A stretch of DNA of 64,000 bases from the NCBI RefSeq assembly GCF_044005705.1, contig NZ_JBIPKE010000017.1, forward strand, positions 186,001 through 250,000, in the 5' to 3' direction. The DNA comes from Marinoscillum luteum. Lineage in GTDB: Bacteria > Bacteroidota > Bacteroidia > Cytophagales > Cyclobacteriaceae. Every line of letters starts with the position of its first letter. Positions within the stretch are counted from its first letter, which is position 1. Both the position numbers and the translations under genes were made by a program. Below are positions 50,009 through 59,409 of the stretch, piece after piece. The notes under the pieces were generated by a model, which ran no database searches, was not told where the DNA came from, and was given only the letters and a program-made list of their open reading frames with translations.

Positions 50009-50862
50009 GTTTGCCCAATGAGTTTGCCGTATTTCAGGATCAACTCAAAATTGAAAGTTTTCACGCATTGTTTGATTTCATATCGGCACCTACGGATGAG
50101 GGCCTTGTCTTCAGAAACACTCTGATTGAGGTTAAATATTTTCTCGCACACCTGGTAGGTAGAGGCCAGATGCCTGCTACGGAAGCCAAATTGGCGGGTG
50201 GAGAGTGAGTTTTTTACCACTCTTTTTTTCACCAGTGGGGCAGGGTTGAATAGGTATTCGTAGGTTCTTCCAGACCTGATCCAGAAGTCAAAGTCCTCAT
50301 AGCTCAGGTTTTCGTCATACCCTCCCAGGTCGTCAAAGACCTTTCGTCTGGTCATCATGGATGGTGGACATATAAAATATTTACGGATGAGGTTTTCGTA
50401 AACATTTCCAGACGGGATTTTCGCTCGCATGCCTCCGTCCTGATTTCTGGGATAATGAGTATTGAGCACGTTGCCAGACTCATCGGTGATGAAGGCATCA
50501 GAGAAATGTACACCTGCCTGTGCCGGTCCGTTGGTAAAGTCATTAATGCCCAGCTCCACCCTGGTGGGCAGGAGCAGATCATCTGCTGCCAGATCGATGA
50601 GGTATTCACCTTTGCTGGCCCGATAGCCCACATTGAAAGCGGCGCAGTTGCCAATGTTTTTTGGGAGGTCAATGAACTGAATGGAGGTGTCTTTGATGAT
50701 TGCTGAAATTTCTTCTTTGCTACCATCCGTGCTGCCATCATCCACCACGATGATCTCCAGGTTCTGGTATGTTTGAGCCAGCGCAGACCGGATAGCCGGG
50801 CCCACAAAAGCTTTTTGATTATAACAGAGGCAGATTATTGAAACTAAAGGCAGAGAATCCAT
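49969..50862 (-). CDS. Family 2 glycosyltransferase
   Basis: A 297-residue GT-A enzyme. LVSIICLCYNQKAFVGPAIR, IIVVDDGSTDGSKEEI (nucleotide binding Asp), GNCAAFNVGYRASKGEYLID with the DxD-like LAADDLLL, and LSYEDFDFWIRSG (catalytic-base ED) are visible. It would add a sugar to a cell-surface glycan. The overlap of 40 nt with rsgA on the other strand is the longest convergent overlap in the window. Confidence 0.88.
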   Translation of the reverse strand: MDSLPLVSIICLCYNQKAFVGPAIRSALAQTYQNLEIIVVDDGSTDGSKEEISAIIKDTSIQFIDLPKNIGNCAAFNVGYRASKGEYLIDLAADDLLLPTRVELGINDFTNGPAQAGVHFSDAFITDESGNVLNTHYPRNQDGGMRAKIPSGNVYENLIRKYFICPPSMMTRRKVFDDLGGYDENLSYEDFDFWIRSGRTYEYLFNPAPLVKKRVVKNSLSTRQFGFRSRHLASTYQVCEKIFNLNQSVSEDKALIRRCRYEIKQCVKTFNFELILKYGKLIGQTQRRLSSLSSMER

Positions 50863-50885
50863 AAATTTCCGTTCTGATCACAAAT

Positions 50886-51803
50886 ATGAGAAGAATAAAA
50901 CTAGCCAGAACACTTCAGCGTATTTCGGATTTTCTACCCAGAAAATATCCGGTCAAAAGTAGGGCAGGCCTGGCTGAGCAACCTTTTTTCGTCTTAGGGT
51001 CAGGGAGAAACGGGAGCACACTCCTCAATAGAATGCTGAACCAGCATAGTGAGCTTTTTTTACCATCTGAACAGTATTTTCTGGGAAACAGCATCATTAA
51101 GTACAAGCTTTATAATTTCCTGATATGGCGGGACCTCATGAAGGTAATTGCCGGAGAGTTGATGAAGGTGACCGGTAGTCACACCTGGGATTTCAGTGCA
51201 GAGGAGATCTTTGATGTACTCAACACGACAGATGATAAGAGTTTGCAAAGTGTTTTGGAGGTTATTTTCAGAACCTATGGGTTAAAGAACAAGCCGACAT
51301 TTAGTCAATGGGGAGATACCACGCCCCTCAATACATACTATGTGCCGGAGTTGCTGAGTGTTTTTCCAAAGGCGCGATACCTGTTCCTGCTAAGAGACGG
51401 CCGGGATGTGGTGGCTTCCTACAAGCGTGGAGGCGAAGCCTACCTGGGGAAGTTGGCTCAGCCACAGCAAGCTGCCATTCACTGGGTGCACGCTCTGGAG
51501 CAATATCAAATGCTGCGGAAAAAGAGTGAGGTTTTACTGATTAGATATGAAGATTTGGTCACTCAACCTGAAGTGGAATTGATGAAAGTTTGTGATCACC
51601 TGAAGGTGGATTATGAGGATAGAATGCTGACGTACCACCAGACAATCCCCACCGCACCCATGTATCAGGAGCCACAGCATGCTAAAATTGTGAAACCTGT
51701 GGACACGTCTTCTATTGGAAACTGGCAGAAAGTTCTGAGTGAGGAGGATTTGCAGAGTTGTATCATCATGGACCCCTGGCTTGCTAAATTTGATTATCGA
51801 TGA
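50886..51803 (+). CDS. Sulfotransferase family protein
   Basis: A 305-residue PAPS-dependent sulfotransferase. The 5'-phosphosulfate loop is FFVLGSGRNGSTLLNRML and the 3'-phosphate motif is LFLLRDGRDVVASYKRGG; RYEDLVTQPEVELMKVCDHL is also typical. A basic N-terminus (ISDFLPRKYPVKS) lacks a clear membrane helix. It is co-translated with the following glycosyltransferase (4-nt overlap), which suggests sulfation of a surface glycan. Confidence 0.85.
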   Translation: MRRIKLARTLQRISDFLPRKYPVKSRAGLAEQPFFVLGSGRNGSTLLNRMLNQHSELFLPSEQYFLGNSIIKYKLYNFLIWRDLMKVIAGELMKVTGSHTWDFSAEEIFDVLNTTDDKSLQSVLEVIFRTYGLKNKPTFSQWGDTTPLNTYYVPELLSVFPKARYLFLLRDGRDVVASYKRGGEAYLGKLAQPQQAAIHWVHALEQYQMLRKKSEVLLIRYEDLVTQPEVELMKVCDHLKVDYEDRMLTYHQTIPTAPMYQEPQHAKIVKPVDTSSIGNWQKVLSEEDLQSCIIMDPWLAKFDYR

Positions 51804-52978
51804 ATGTCTTCGTGATACCTTCTTGGTACCCTTCTGAGCAATATCCCTCCACCGGAATCTTCTTCCGGGAGCAGTCGCGCCTCCTGGCGACACACCGTCC
51901 CAACTGGAACGTTGGGATCAGTCTTTGGGGGTCTCATGAACCTAAGCTGTGGCTGAAAGCCTACGCGCCATTGGGCGGCTTCATCAAATACAATTCCAAG
52001 CCGCCTATTCGTAAATATGAGAATCAACTGGAATACAATTGCGTGGAGTTTTTCACCCCGGCTTTCACGTGGACCCGAAAGTTTCGCAATGGCAATATCC
52101 GCGGGATCATTGCGGCCAATCGACAAAACTTCGAGCGCTTTACTACACACTTCGGAAGGCCCGATGTAATCCACGCACATGTATCCTATCCTGCGGGAGC
52201 CATCGCCAGGGCTCTATCTGAGGCCTATCAGGTACCTTATGTGATCACCGAGCATATGAGTCCTTTTCCTATGGCTTCTTTCAAGAAGGACATTCAAAAA
52301 ACCGTACTTCCGCCCTTGCGTGCAGCCGGTCAGGTACTTGCTGTGAGTCAGGCACTGATCAAGAGGCTCAGTGAATTCGGGGTAAGGGCTGATCGTATTT
52401 CCAACTTTCTGGACGATCGTTTTTTTACACCAGGAAGTGCTCAAACGGGGCGGTTTACGCTTGTGGCCGTTGGCCGATTGGAGGCACAGAAGAATTATGA
52501 GGCGCTGCTGGAATCCATCGCGCATGTGCAGAAGACTGGTGTGGATTTTGCACTGAAGGTCATTGGCACAGGCTCCAGGGAAAAACACCTGCGAAATCAA
52601 TGTAGTCAGCTTCACCTTGACGGAAATGTGGAGTGGCTGGGAGAATGTAATCAGAATGAGGTACGCCAGGCCTTAAGGTCGGCCAATTTGATGGTGAATA
52701 CAAGTAGGCACGAAAATCAGCCGGTGGCCATCCTGGAGGCGATGGCCTGCGGAGTACCCGTGCTTACTTTCGATTGGGATGGGGCGGATGAGCTGGTTTT
52801 TGGGGATGCTGGAGAGGTATTGCCATCTGACCCCATTCTGCTGGCTGAAAAAGTGAAGTCTTTGGCTCAGAAAAATCCATATGATCCTCAAAAGGTAAGA
52901 GCCACTTTCGAAGATCACTTTGGCACTGTTGCTCAGGTACAAAAGCTGGAACAGTATTACCAAAGGCTATTGGAGTGA
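51800..52978 (+). CDS. Family 4 glycosyltransferase
   Basis: A 392-residue GT-B enzyme. N-terminal half: VFVIPSWYPSEQYPSTGIFF and VIHAHVSYPAGAIARALSEA; donor half: FTLVAVGRLEAQKNYEALLE, VEWLGECNQNEVRQALRSAN and NQPVAILEAMACGVPVLTFD with the E-x7-E signature. ATGA overlap with the sulfotransferase. Sugar unknown. Its end overlaps the convergent FemAB-like gene by 12 nt. Confidence 0.9.
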   Translation: MNVFVIPSWYPSEQYPSTGIFFREQSRLLATHRPNWNVGISLWGSHEPKLWLKAYAPLGGFIKYNSKPPIRKYENQLEYNCVEFFTPAFTWTRKFRNGNIRGIIAANRQNFERFTTHFGRPDVIHAHVSYPAGAIARALSEAYQVPYVITEHMSPFPMASFKKDIQKTVLPPLRAAGQVLAVSQALIKRLSEFGVRADRISNFLDDRFFTPGSAQTGRFTLVAVGRLEAQKNYEALLESIAHVQKTGVDFALKVIGTGSREKHLRNQCSQLHLDGNVEWLGECNQNEVRQALRSANLMVNTSRHENQPVAILEAMACGVPVLTFDWDGADELVFGDAGEVLPSDPILLAEKVKSLAQKNPYDPQKVRATFEDHFGTVAQVQKLEQYYQRLLE

Positions 52979-53824
52979 TTTGATGAAAGTGCTTCTGGTG
53001 GTTCTGATACCACCCATTCTTTCTTTGAAGGTGATCAGGCTCTTTTGAGGCGCGGTATTGACAGACGAAATGCCAAGGTCGATGAATTGAAACCCACGCT
53101 CCTGATAGTACTGGTACAGGTAAGCTATGAGGTGAACCATCGGGCTTTCTGTTTTATAGGCTGGGGCAGTGGCTGGTAGGAAATAATAGGTGATTCCTTC
53201 AATAGGAATCACCATAATAGCGGCAGCAAGCAGCGTCCCATTTCTTTCGGCAGTGAAAATCTGATAGCGATCCGGGAATGTCCGGAACAGTCGCTCTAAG
53301 ATTTCAAAATCCATATTGATTTCCAGACCCTGATTTTTTCGGCATTGTGCGATGAAGTCGTAAACAGACCGCAACTCTGATACATTGACCAGCGATAGAT
53401 CAAAAGTGGGAGTTTGCTTGAGTTTTCTCTGTTGCATAGTGTGGATTTTTTCCCACAACGGCCCATTGATGGGAATGTAATGAGCAATTTCACTGACCCG
53501 CTCAGAAAAACCGAGCTGCTCCAGCCAGCTTCTATCCGGAACCCCCGTATAATAGTGGGGCGGAAGTGTGATTTCCAATGAGGAAATACCGTTTTGAGTA
53601 AGTGACTTTTCTGATTTTTCGTAAAATTGTAAGAAATCTGATTTCCGGCCGTTAAAACATGTAAATCCACCAATGGGGCTTTTGGGAAGACAAATGGCCT
53701 TATTATCGATACACTCAACACAAAAAACTATATGGTCAGAATGAAATCGGTGATAACTTTGAAAGTGCTGTACCTTCGCGTAATCTTCATGACAATAAAG
53801 CATAAACCCCAAATCCTTATTCAT
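52967..53824 (-). CDS. GNAT/FemAB-like acyltransferase
   Basis: A 285-residue protein with tandem GNAT-type folds. Seen are WLEQLGFSERVSEIAHYIPI, a helix LWEKIHTMQQRKLKQ, and a C-terminal domain with IFTAERNGTLLAAAIMVIP, GITYYFLPATAPAYKTESPM and the family-like ending FIDLGISSVNTAPQKSL-FKERMGG. This is the pattern of FemAB/peptidoglycan bridge or lipid II related transferases and of GNAT proteins in polysaccharide clusters. Substrate unknown. Confidence 0.7.
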   Translation of the reverse strand: MNKDLGFMLYCHEDYAKVQHFQSYHRFHSDHIVFCVECIDNKAICLPKSPIGGFTCFNGRKSDFLQFYEKSEKSLTQNGISSLEITLPPHYYTGVPDRSWLEQLGFSERVSEIAHYIPINGPLWEKIHTMQQRKLKQTPTFDLSLVNVSELRSVYDFIAQCRKNQGLEINMDFEILERLFRTFPDRYQIFTAERNGTLLAAAIMVIPIEGITYYFLPATAPAYKTESPMVHLIAYLYQYYQERGFQFIDLGISSVNTAPQKSLITFKERMGGIRTTRSTFIKSLQ

Positions 53825-53945
53825 AGACCATCTATTCTTACATTCATTGTGTCCCTAAAGTTAGTCAGGTGATCGTTTCCAGTTCTACCCGGCTTGCTTT
53901 AAATTACCCTTCATTTTGTACAATTAAATCTACTTTTAGCACAAA

Positions 53946-55064
53946 TTGAAAACAGTAATCATCGCCACATTACTATTTATTTGTCAGGTATCTTATGCCC
54001 AGCTGTTCGATAATCCTGTCAATATGCAACTGGTACAGAAAGGCGTATACTTCATTTACAATGTAGAGGAGGACTCTGCCGATGTGTACATTGAAAAAGT
54101 AGAAGCCAGACTCCCTAAACATCCCACTGTGCCAATGATGCGTGCCCTCAAGGTGCTCTGGGCTAATATACCCCTTGTGACTGTAGATTCGGTATTTAAG
54201 GTATTTAGCGGGCATCTCAGGGAGACCATCCGGTTGGCGGCTTACCTGGATGGCGGCCGACAGACACACCCGGAGGCCATATTTTTTGAAATGGCGGCCC
54301 GGGGACTCCTGGCAGAATACTTCGCCGATGATGGGCACTACATGAAAGCCCTGAGTGAGGCAAGCAAGGCTTATGATCTTATCAAAAAAGGATTTGACCT
54401 CTCTGAGGAGATTCCCGAGTTTCTTCTTACCACCGGGGTATACAACTACTTTCGCGAAAAATATCCTGAAAAATACCCTGTGTACAGACCGCTGCTCTGG
54501 TTTTTCAGAAGTGGAGATGTGGAGTTGGGGATTCAGCAAATCAATGAAGCCACCCAAAAGGCAGTGCTGACCAGGGTGGAGGCCTATGTCTACATGTCCT
54601 ATATCTATCTCCGCTACGAATATCAGCCTCAGAAAGCCCAGTCGTATTTGTGGGAGCTGACCAAAGCGTACCCCAATAACCTTTATATCAAGGCCAAACT
54701 TCTGGAGTCACTTACTCCAAAGAATGATTTTGTGCAGGCTCCCGTGCCGGTGATTAAGGAGTTGTCCAACTCTGACCGGCCCTACTATCAGATGGCAGGC
54801 GCATCCTTCATGGGCATCTATCACGAGAAGGTAAAAGGGCAGCCAGATAAGGCTTTGAATGATTATCAAAAGGCTCTGAGGGTAGGTCAGGAAATACCCG
54901 GGCACGGGACTTATTATCGTACCCTGGCTTACCTGGGTTTGGGCAGGGTATATGCCAAGAAAGGAATGAAAGGGCAGGCTGAGTATAATCTAAGGAAGGT
55001 GTTGGAGTCGGGTGAGTCTGAGGATCTTCTCAGCGAGGCGCGGGACTTGCTGGATCAGCTTTAA
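53946..55064 (+). CDS. Exported TPR protein
   Basis: A 372-residue periplasmic protein. The start is TTG (53946) giving a good signal peptide, KTVIIATLLFICQVSYAQLF; no ATG fits. Helical repeats cover the rest: YIEKVEARLPKHPTVPMM, HYMKALSEASKAYDLIKKG, YVYMSYIYLRYEYQPQKAQS, and a clear C-terminal TPR pair (ALNDYQKALRVGQEIPGHGT, AYLGLGRVYAKKGMKGQAEY). Function unknown. Confidence 0.75.
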   Translation: MKTVIIATLLFICQVSYAQLFDNPVNMQLVQKGVYFIYNVEEDSADVYIEKVEARLPKHPTVPMMRALKVLWANIPLVTVDSVFKVFSGHLRETIRLAAYLDGGRQTHPEAIFFEMAARGLLAEYFADDGHYMKALSEASKAYDLIKKGFDLSEEIPEFLLTTGVYNYFREKYPEKYPVYRPLLWFFRSGDVELGIQQINEATQKAVLTRVEAYVYMSYIYLRYEYQPQKAQSYLWELTKAYPNNLYIKAKLLESLTPKNDFVQAPVPVIKELSNSDRPYYQMAGASFMGIYHEKVKGQPDKALNDYQKALRVGQEIPGHGTYYRTLAYLGLGRVYAKKGMKGQAEYNLRKVLESGESEDLLSEARDLLDQL

Positions 55065-55096
55065 GCATTTTAACCTAATCTGACTTTCTTTGCGCC

Positions 55097-55708
55097 GTGA
55101 TCAACGAGTTTCAGACCATTGTCCATCCCACTGAAGGTTTCTACAAGGAGAAGGGGAGTAAGTTTTTGTCATTTGCCTACCATGTGAAAACCGAAGATGA
55201 TATCAAGGCACACCTTGAGGCTTTGCGCAAGCAGTACTACGATGCCCGTCACCATTGCTATGCGTATATCATCGGGCTCAAAGAGCAGGCCTATCGAGCC
55301 AATGATGATGGAGAACCCAACCATTCAGCCGGAGATCCCATTCTGGGACAGATCAGATCCAAAGAGCTAACCAACTGCATGGTGGTGGTAGTACGGTATT
55401 TTGGTGGGACCAAATTGGGTGTGGGCGGGCTCATCAGTGCCTATAAGATAGCTGCCGAAGATGCCCTCAATAAGGTGGAGGTGGTGAAGATTTATAGCCA
55501 AACGCGCTTTTCTATCAGTTTTGGCTATGAGCAGACCTCAGAGGTGGAGGGTGCGCTGGCTGAGTTTGATGTGGATTATGAGGATAAGGTGTACACAGCA
55601 GACTGCCAGTTTGTGGGGTTGCTCCGGGATGAGGATGTACCCGTGCTTGCTGAGAAGGTGAGCCTGCTAAAGGGAGTAGACTTTCAAGTATTACAGGGGT
55701 CTATATGA
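55097..55708 (+). CDS. YigZ/IMPACT family protein
   Basis: A 203-residue protein of the UPF0029 (YigZ/IMPACT) family. EKGSKFLSFAYHVKTEDDIK, DARHHCYAYIIG, ANDDGEPNHSAGDPILGQIR and VVVVRYFGGTKLGVGGLISA are the diagnostic stretches. A C-terminal ferredoxin-like domain (DUF1949) completes it. Bacterial members lack a settled function. The start is GTG (55097). Its end overlaps the convergent exonuclease gene by 8 nt. Confidence 0.88.
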   Translation: MINEFQTIVHPTEGFYKEKGSKFLSFAYHVKTEDDIKAHLEALRKQYYDARHHCYAYIIGLKEQAYRANDDGEPNHSAGDPILGQIRSKELTNCMVVVVRYFGGTKLGVGGLISAYKIAAEDALNKVEVVKIYSQTRFSISFGYEQTSEVEGALAEFDVDYEDKVYTADCQFVGLLRDEDVPVLAEKVSLLKGVDFQVLQGSI

Positions 55709-56282
55709 CGCCCTTGTCCATCAGCATCCGGTAGATTTTGATACACACCCAGGCATCAGTGGCCGCGTAGGAGAGCTGACCCGGACTGAGCTCCTTGGTC
55801 TCCCAATTAGACGTTTGCTGGCTTTTAGAAATCCTCGCTTTTAGAAAAATGCCCGTTAGGCTCTTCATCCCGATCTGGGTGATTCCTAATTCTTTAGCTA
55901 CTTCATTAAGGTCCAGAAATCCACCAGCCTTGAATGCCCTCATTGCTTTCAACTCTTTGATGTCATCACGGATACTAATCCCCACTTTCAGAATGCCCTG
56001 ATCTTCAAGAATGTCTTTGAGCTGATCAGGAATGCCAATTTCGCTAATGCGAATGATGAATGCGTCGGTCATGGTGGAGAGCTGGATGATCGCAGTATGG
56101 TTATAGTCTCCTTTGGTAAAAGTGGGCTTGGTCTCTGTATCAAACCCCATGATTTCCTGAGTGCGGATGATTTTCAGGGCCTCATCAAGGGCTTCCATAG
56201 TTTCCACAGTGTGGATAGTTCCCTCAAATTTGATGAGGGGTAAGTGCTTGATGTCTTCTTTTGGTATCGAACTTGCAAACAT
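55701..56282 (-). CDS. 3'-5' exonuclease (RNase D/WRN-like DnaQ fold)
   Basis: A 193-residue single-domain exonuclease. Exo I is IMGFDTETKPTFTKGDYNH (Asp and Glu), Exo II KVGISIRDDIKELKAM, Exo III LSYAATDAWVCIKIYRML (Tyr and Asp). It has no HRDC domain, so it is closer to WRN-exo-type enzymes than to full RNase D. Role in DNA or RNA end processing is not fixed. Five bp downstream of the antiporter gene, same strand. Confidence 0.88.
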   Translation of the reverse strand: MFASSIPKEDIKHLPLIKFEGTIHTVETMEALDEALKIIRTQEIMGFDTETKPTFTKGDYNHTAIIQLSTMTDAFIIRISEIGIPDQLKDILEDQGILKVGISIRDDIKELKAMRAFKAGGFLDLNEVAKELGITQIGMKSLTGIFLKARISKSQQTSNWETKELSPGQLSYAATDAWVCIKIYRMLMDKGVI

Positions 56283-56287
56283 TAGGT

Positions 56288-57724
56288 TTATTTAGCGGGA
56301 TTTAGTTTTTTGATTTTATACCCCAGATATCCAACCAGAATGGACATAAAGGGGCTGATGATATTGAAAAAGCAAAAAGGCGCATAGACCAGCGTGGACA
56401 CACCCAGTACACTTGAGTGGTAGGCTCCACAGGTGTTCCAGGGGATGAGTACCGAAGTTACCGTACCGGAGTCCTCCAGCGTTCTGCTGAGGTTTTCGGG
56501 GGCAAGTCCTTTCCTTTTGTAAATGTCTGCATACATACGGCCAGGTACTACGATGGCCAGGTATTGGTCAGATGCCGTGACATTAAAAAACACACAGGTA
56601 CCTACTGTAGCTGTGATCAAAGCCCCTGTGGAGTTGACCAGACTGATCAGGGCTTTGGCAATTCTTTTGAGCATTCCGGAGCTTTCCATTACCCCACCGA
56701 AAATCATAGCCGAGAGGATCAGCCAGATGGTACCCAGCATGCCTGCCATACCGCCAGAGCTCAGGAGTTCGTTGACCATGTCGTTGCTGGTGGCGATGGA
56801 TATATCGCCATAAAGGGACTTCATCGTGCCTATGAACATGCCTGATGCTGTAAAGCCTTCACCTACTTCTGCCACCAGTTGTGGCTGAAAGAAGAGTGCG
56901 AAAACGGAACCCAGCAGGGTGCCAATAAGCAAAGCCGGAATGGCTGGCATTTTTCGTACGATAAGTACGACCACCACTACGGGGACTATGAACAACCAGC
57001 CAGAAATGTAGAATTTATCGTCTATGGCATTAAGTATGGCCTGTGTATCCACCACAGAGGTACTCGTTTCATTGGTGAAGCCCAGCACCAGAAAAATCGT
57101 GAGGGCGATACTGATAGAAGGAACAGTGGTAATGGCCATGTACCTGATGTGTGTGAAAAGGTCAGTGCCCGCCATGGCCGGGGCCAGGTTGGTCGTGTCG
57201 GAGAGGGGAGACATCTTATCTCCAAAATAGGCGCCTGAGAGGATGGCCCCTGCCACCATTCCCTCAGAGATTCCAAGGGCCTTACCTATCCCAATGAGGG
57301 CGATGCCCACGGTGGCTGCGGTGGTCCAGGAGCTTCCTGTAGCCACAGAGACTATGGAGCACACAATGCACGCAGCAACAAGAAATATGGTGGGATTAAG
57401 AATCTGCAAACCATAGTAGATCATGGCAGGCACGATGCCACTAAGCAGCCAGGTACCAGCCAGGGAGCCAATGAGCAGAAGAATAAGCAGAGAGGTCATG
57501 GCTGAGCTAATACTTCTGACGATTCCATCCTGAATTTCATCCCATCGATAACCCAACCTGATGGCCACGATGGCAGCAACGCCCGCTGATAGGATGAGGA
57601 CGATCTGATTGGATCCATCCAGTGCAGCATCACCAAAGATGCCCACATTAAAAGAAAGAAGAATAATTAGAAAAAGTACAGGTATAAAGGACTCTAAAAG
57701 TGTAGGGTCTCGCTTAATCGCCAT
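56288..57724 (-). CDS. Na+/H+ antiporter, NhaC family
   Basis: A 478-residue inner-membrane antiporter with about 11-12 helices. The family signatures are GAILSGAYFGDKMSPLSDTT (ion-site Asp and Ser/Thr), ATGSSWTTAATVGIALIG and the late FFNVTASDQYLAIVVPGRMY, then VTSVLIPWNTCGAYHSSVLG. It would export Na+ or related amine-cation/proton exchange; related family members also exchange malate and lactate, so substrate is open. The start is at MAIKRDPTLLE; 12 more codons upstream are unlikely. Confidence 0.88.
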   Translation of the reverse strand: MAIKRDPTLLESFIPVLFLIILLSFNVGIFGDAALDGSNQIVLILSAGVAAIVAIRLGYRWDEIQDGIVRSISSAMTSLLILLLIGSLAGTWLLSGIVPAMIYYGLQILNPTIFLVAACIVCSIVSVATGSSWTTAATVGIALIGIGKALGISEGMVAGAILSGAYFGDKMSPLSDTTNLAPAMAGTDLFTHIRYMAITTVPSISIALTIFLVLGFTNETSTSVVDTQAILNAIDDKFYISGWLFIVPVVVVVLIVRKMPAIPALLIGTLLGSVFALFFQPQLVAEVGEGFTASGMFIGTMKSLYGDISIATSNDMVNELLSSGGMAGMLGTIWLILSAMIFGGVMESSGMLKRIAKALISLVNSTGALITATVGTCVFFNVTASDQYLAIVVPGRMYADIYKRKGLAPENLSRTLEDSGTVTSVLIPWNTCGAYHSSVLGVSTLVYAPFCFFNIISPFMSILVGYLGYKIKKLNPAK

Positions 57725-57763
57725 CAGTTGTTTTTTTGCCAAAACGAAAAGATAATACAATTT

Positions 57764-58885
57764 TCAAAAACCATCCCTAACTATCCGCTCTGCCAGTTCT
57801 TCACCCAGAAGGCTGCCAAGGGCCACACCCATGCCACCAAGTCTTACCCCCAGGTATATTCCGGGTTGTACCTTTTGCAGAATAGGCTCTTTGGTTTGGC
57901 CAAAGGCCATTATTCCGGACCATTTGAGGTCCACAGTGTAGGCGTTGCCCGGTAGGATGATTTCTTTCAAAATTTGATGCAACTTTTGCTCGATTTTTTC
58001 ATTGAATCCAAACTCCGTGGTGGTCTCCTCTTCAAACGCCAGATTCCTACCGCCTCCGAAAATGATTTTATCTTCAAAATCGCGGAAGTAGTAGTACCCC
58101 TCGTCGTAGTGAAAAGTCCCGGAAATAGTGGAAGGACGCTGCGGAGAAATGACCATGACCATGCCGCGTCCAGGGGTGAGATCCAGTGGTGTTTGGATCA
58201 GCTCTTTGGTGAATGCGTTGGTACACACGGCTACAGCACCCGCCCTGAATGCATAGTTCTTGGTTTGCACAGTCACTTGTTGACCCTGGGAGTGTAGTGC
58301 AGTCACTTCTGTGCCGGTAATGATCTGGATGCCTGATTGCGCACAGTACTGCCAGAGTGATCGGATGAGCTTGCCGGTATGGAGTTGACCTTCGTATTGA
58401 TTAAAAATAAGGTGCTTTGTCCCTGCAAAACCAAAAGTACCGATGGCTTCATCTGCCTGAGAGAAAACAGGCTGGTCAAAAACCGGGCGGAGTAGTTCAT
58501 TCAGCGACTCCATATCGTCCAGGTAGTGGCTATTGGCTTCTGTCAGGAGCTCGTAACCCCCCTTTTGCAAAAAACCGATTTGGTCCCTGCCCAGGCGCTG
58601 GATGGTTTTCTGCAGGCCATCCCAACGCCGTTTCACCAGCCTGGTCATGCCTTCATCGCCCAGTGCCTTCCGGTCCTGAGCCAGTTCGGAGATGCTACCG
58701 AAGCACGCAAAGCCTGCATTTTTGGTACTGGCACCCGTAGGTAGCGATCCCCGCTCAATGACCAGTATGTTCAGATTTGGGGATTTTTCCTTAAGGGAAG
58801 CTGCGGTGGAGAGACCTGTGATACCTGCCCCAATTACGATGACATCATAGGACAATAAAGATTGCTGCTCCCAAAAACTTACCAT
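57764..58885 (-). CDS. FAD-dependent amino acid oxidase-like oxidoreductase
   Basis: A 373-residue DAO-family flavoenzyme. The dinucleotide fold is VIVIGAGITGLSTAASLKEK, then PTGASTKNAGFACFGSI (typical GASxxNAG-F motif), AGAVAVCTNAFTKELI, and the C-terminal GIMAFGQTKEPILQKVQPGI and YLGVRLGGMGVALGSLLGEE. It would oxidise a secondary or primary amine, substrate unknown. A perfect TAnnTTTG match (TACTTTTG, minus strand, 58916-58923) lies about 31 bp upstream of the start. Confidence 0.86.
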   Translation of the reverse strand: MVSFWEQQSLLSYDVIVIGAGITGLSTAASLKEKSPNLNILVIERGSLPTGASTKNAGFACFGSISELAQDRKALGDEGMTRLVKRRWDGLQKTIQRLGRDQIGFLQKGGYELLTEANSHYLDDMESLNELLRPVFDQPVFSQADEAIGTFGFAGTKHLIFNQYEGQLHTGKLIRSLWQYCAQSGIQIITGTEVTALHSQGQQVTVQTKNYAFRAGAVAVCTNAFTKELIQTPLDLTPGRGMVMVISPQRPSTISGTFHYDEGYYYFRDFEDKIIFGGGRNLAFEEETTTEFGFNEKIEQKLHQILKEIILPGNAYTVDLKWSGIMAFGQTKEPILQKVQPGIYLGVRLGGMGVALGSLLGEELAERIVRDGF

Positions 58886-58923
58886 GCGTTATCATTGTTA
58901 TCTTCTACAAAACCCCAAAAGTA

Positions 58924-59400
58924 ATGAGGAAAATAGATCAGCTACTGACAGAGTATGGTGAAAGTCATCAAAATCAGACTAATAAGCTTATTCATTGGAT
59001 TTGTGTTCCGTTGATATTTTTGAGTATTGTGGGGCTGCTATGGTCAGTTCCATCTGACAACCTAAGGTTTGTGCTGGGTACCGGACCTTTTAACAACTGG
59101 GCCACTATTGCGCTCTTCGTCACGGTATTATACTACATGAGGATTTCCTTCCCGCTGTCCATCGGGATGGCGGCTTTCTCGATGTTTTGCCTCTGGTCTG
59201 TCAGGCTGATCGAAATGAATGTGGCTTTGCCCGTGTGGCAGGTAAGCCTGATCATTTTTGCACTGGCCTGGATAGGCCAGTTTTACGGTCACAAAGTGGA
59301 AGGCAAGAAACCATCTTTCTTCAAAGACCTTCAGTTTTTGCTGGTGGGGCCTGCCTGGCTAATGCATTTCATCTACAAAAAACTAGGTCTCAGGTATTAA
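58924..59400 (+). CDS. DUF962/Mpo1-like membrane protein
   Basis: A 158-residue protein with four predicted helices. The opening DQLLTEYGESHQNQTNKLIH and WICVPLIFLSIVGLLW are the family signature (His residues in SHQN and IHWIC); in yeast Mpo1 this fold is an Fe-dependent fatty acid alpha-dioxygenase. FYGHKVEGKKPSFFKDLQFL and GPAWLMHFIYKKLGL follow. Whether the bacterial protein has the same activity is not known. Divergent from the FAD oxidoreductase. Confidence 0.88.
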   Translation: MRKIDQLLTEYGESHQNQTNKLIHWICVPLIFLSIVGLLWSVPSDNLRFVLGTGPFNNWATIALFVTVLYYMRISFPLSIGMAAFSMFCLWSVRLIEMNVALPVWQVSLIIFALAWIGQFYGHKVEGKKPSFFKDLQFLLVGPAWLMHFIYKKLGLRY

Positions 59401-59409
59401 AATCGGTTT

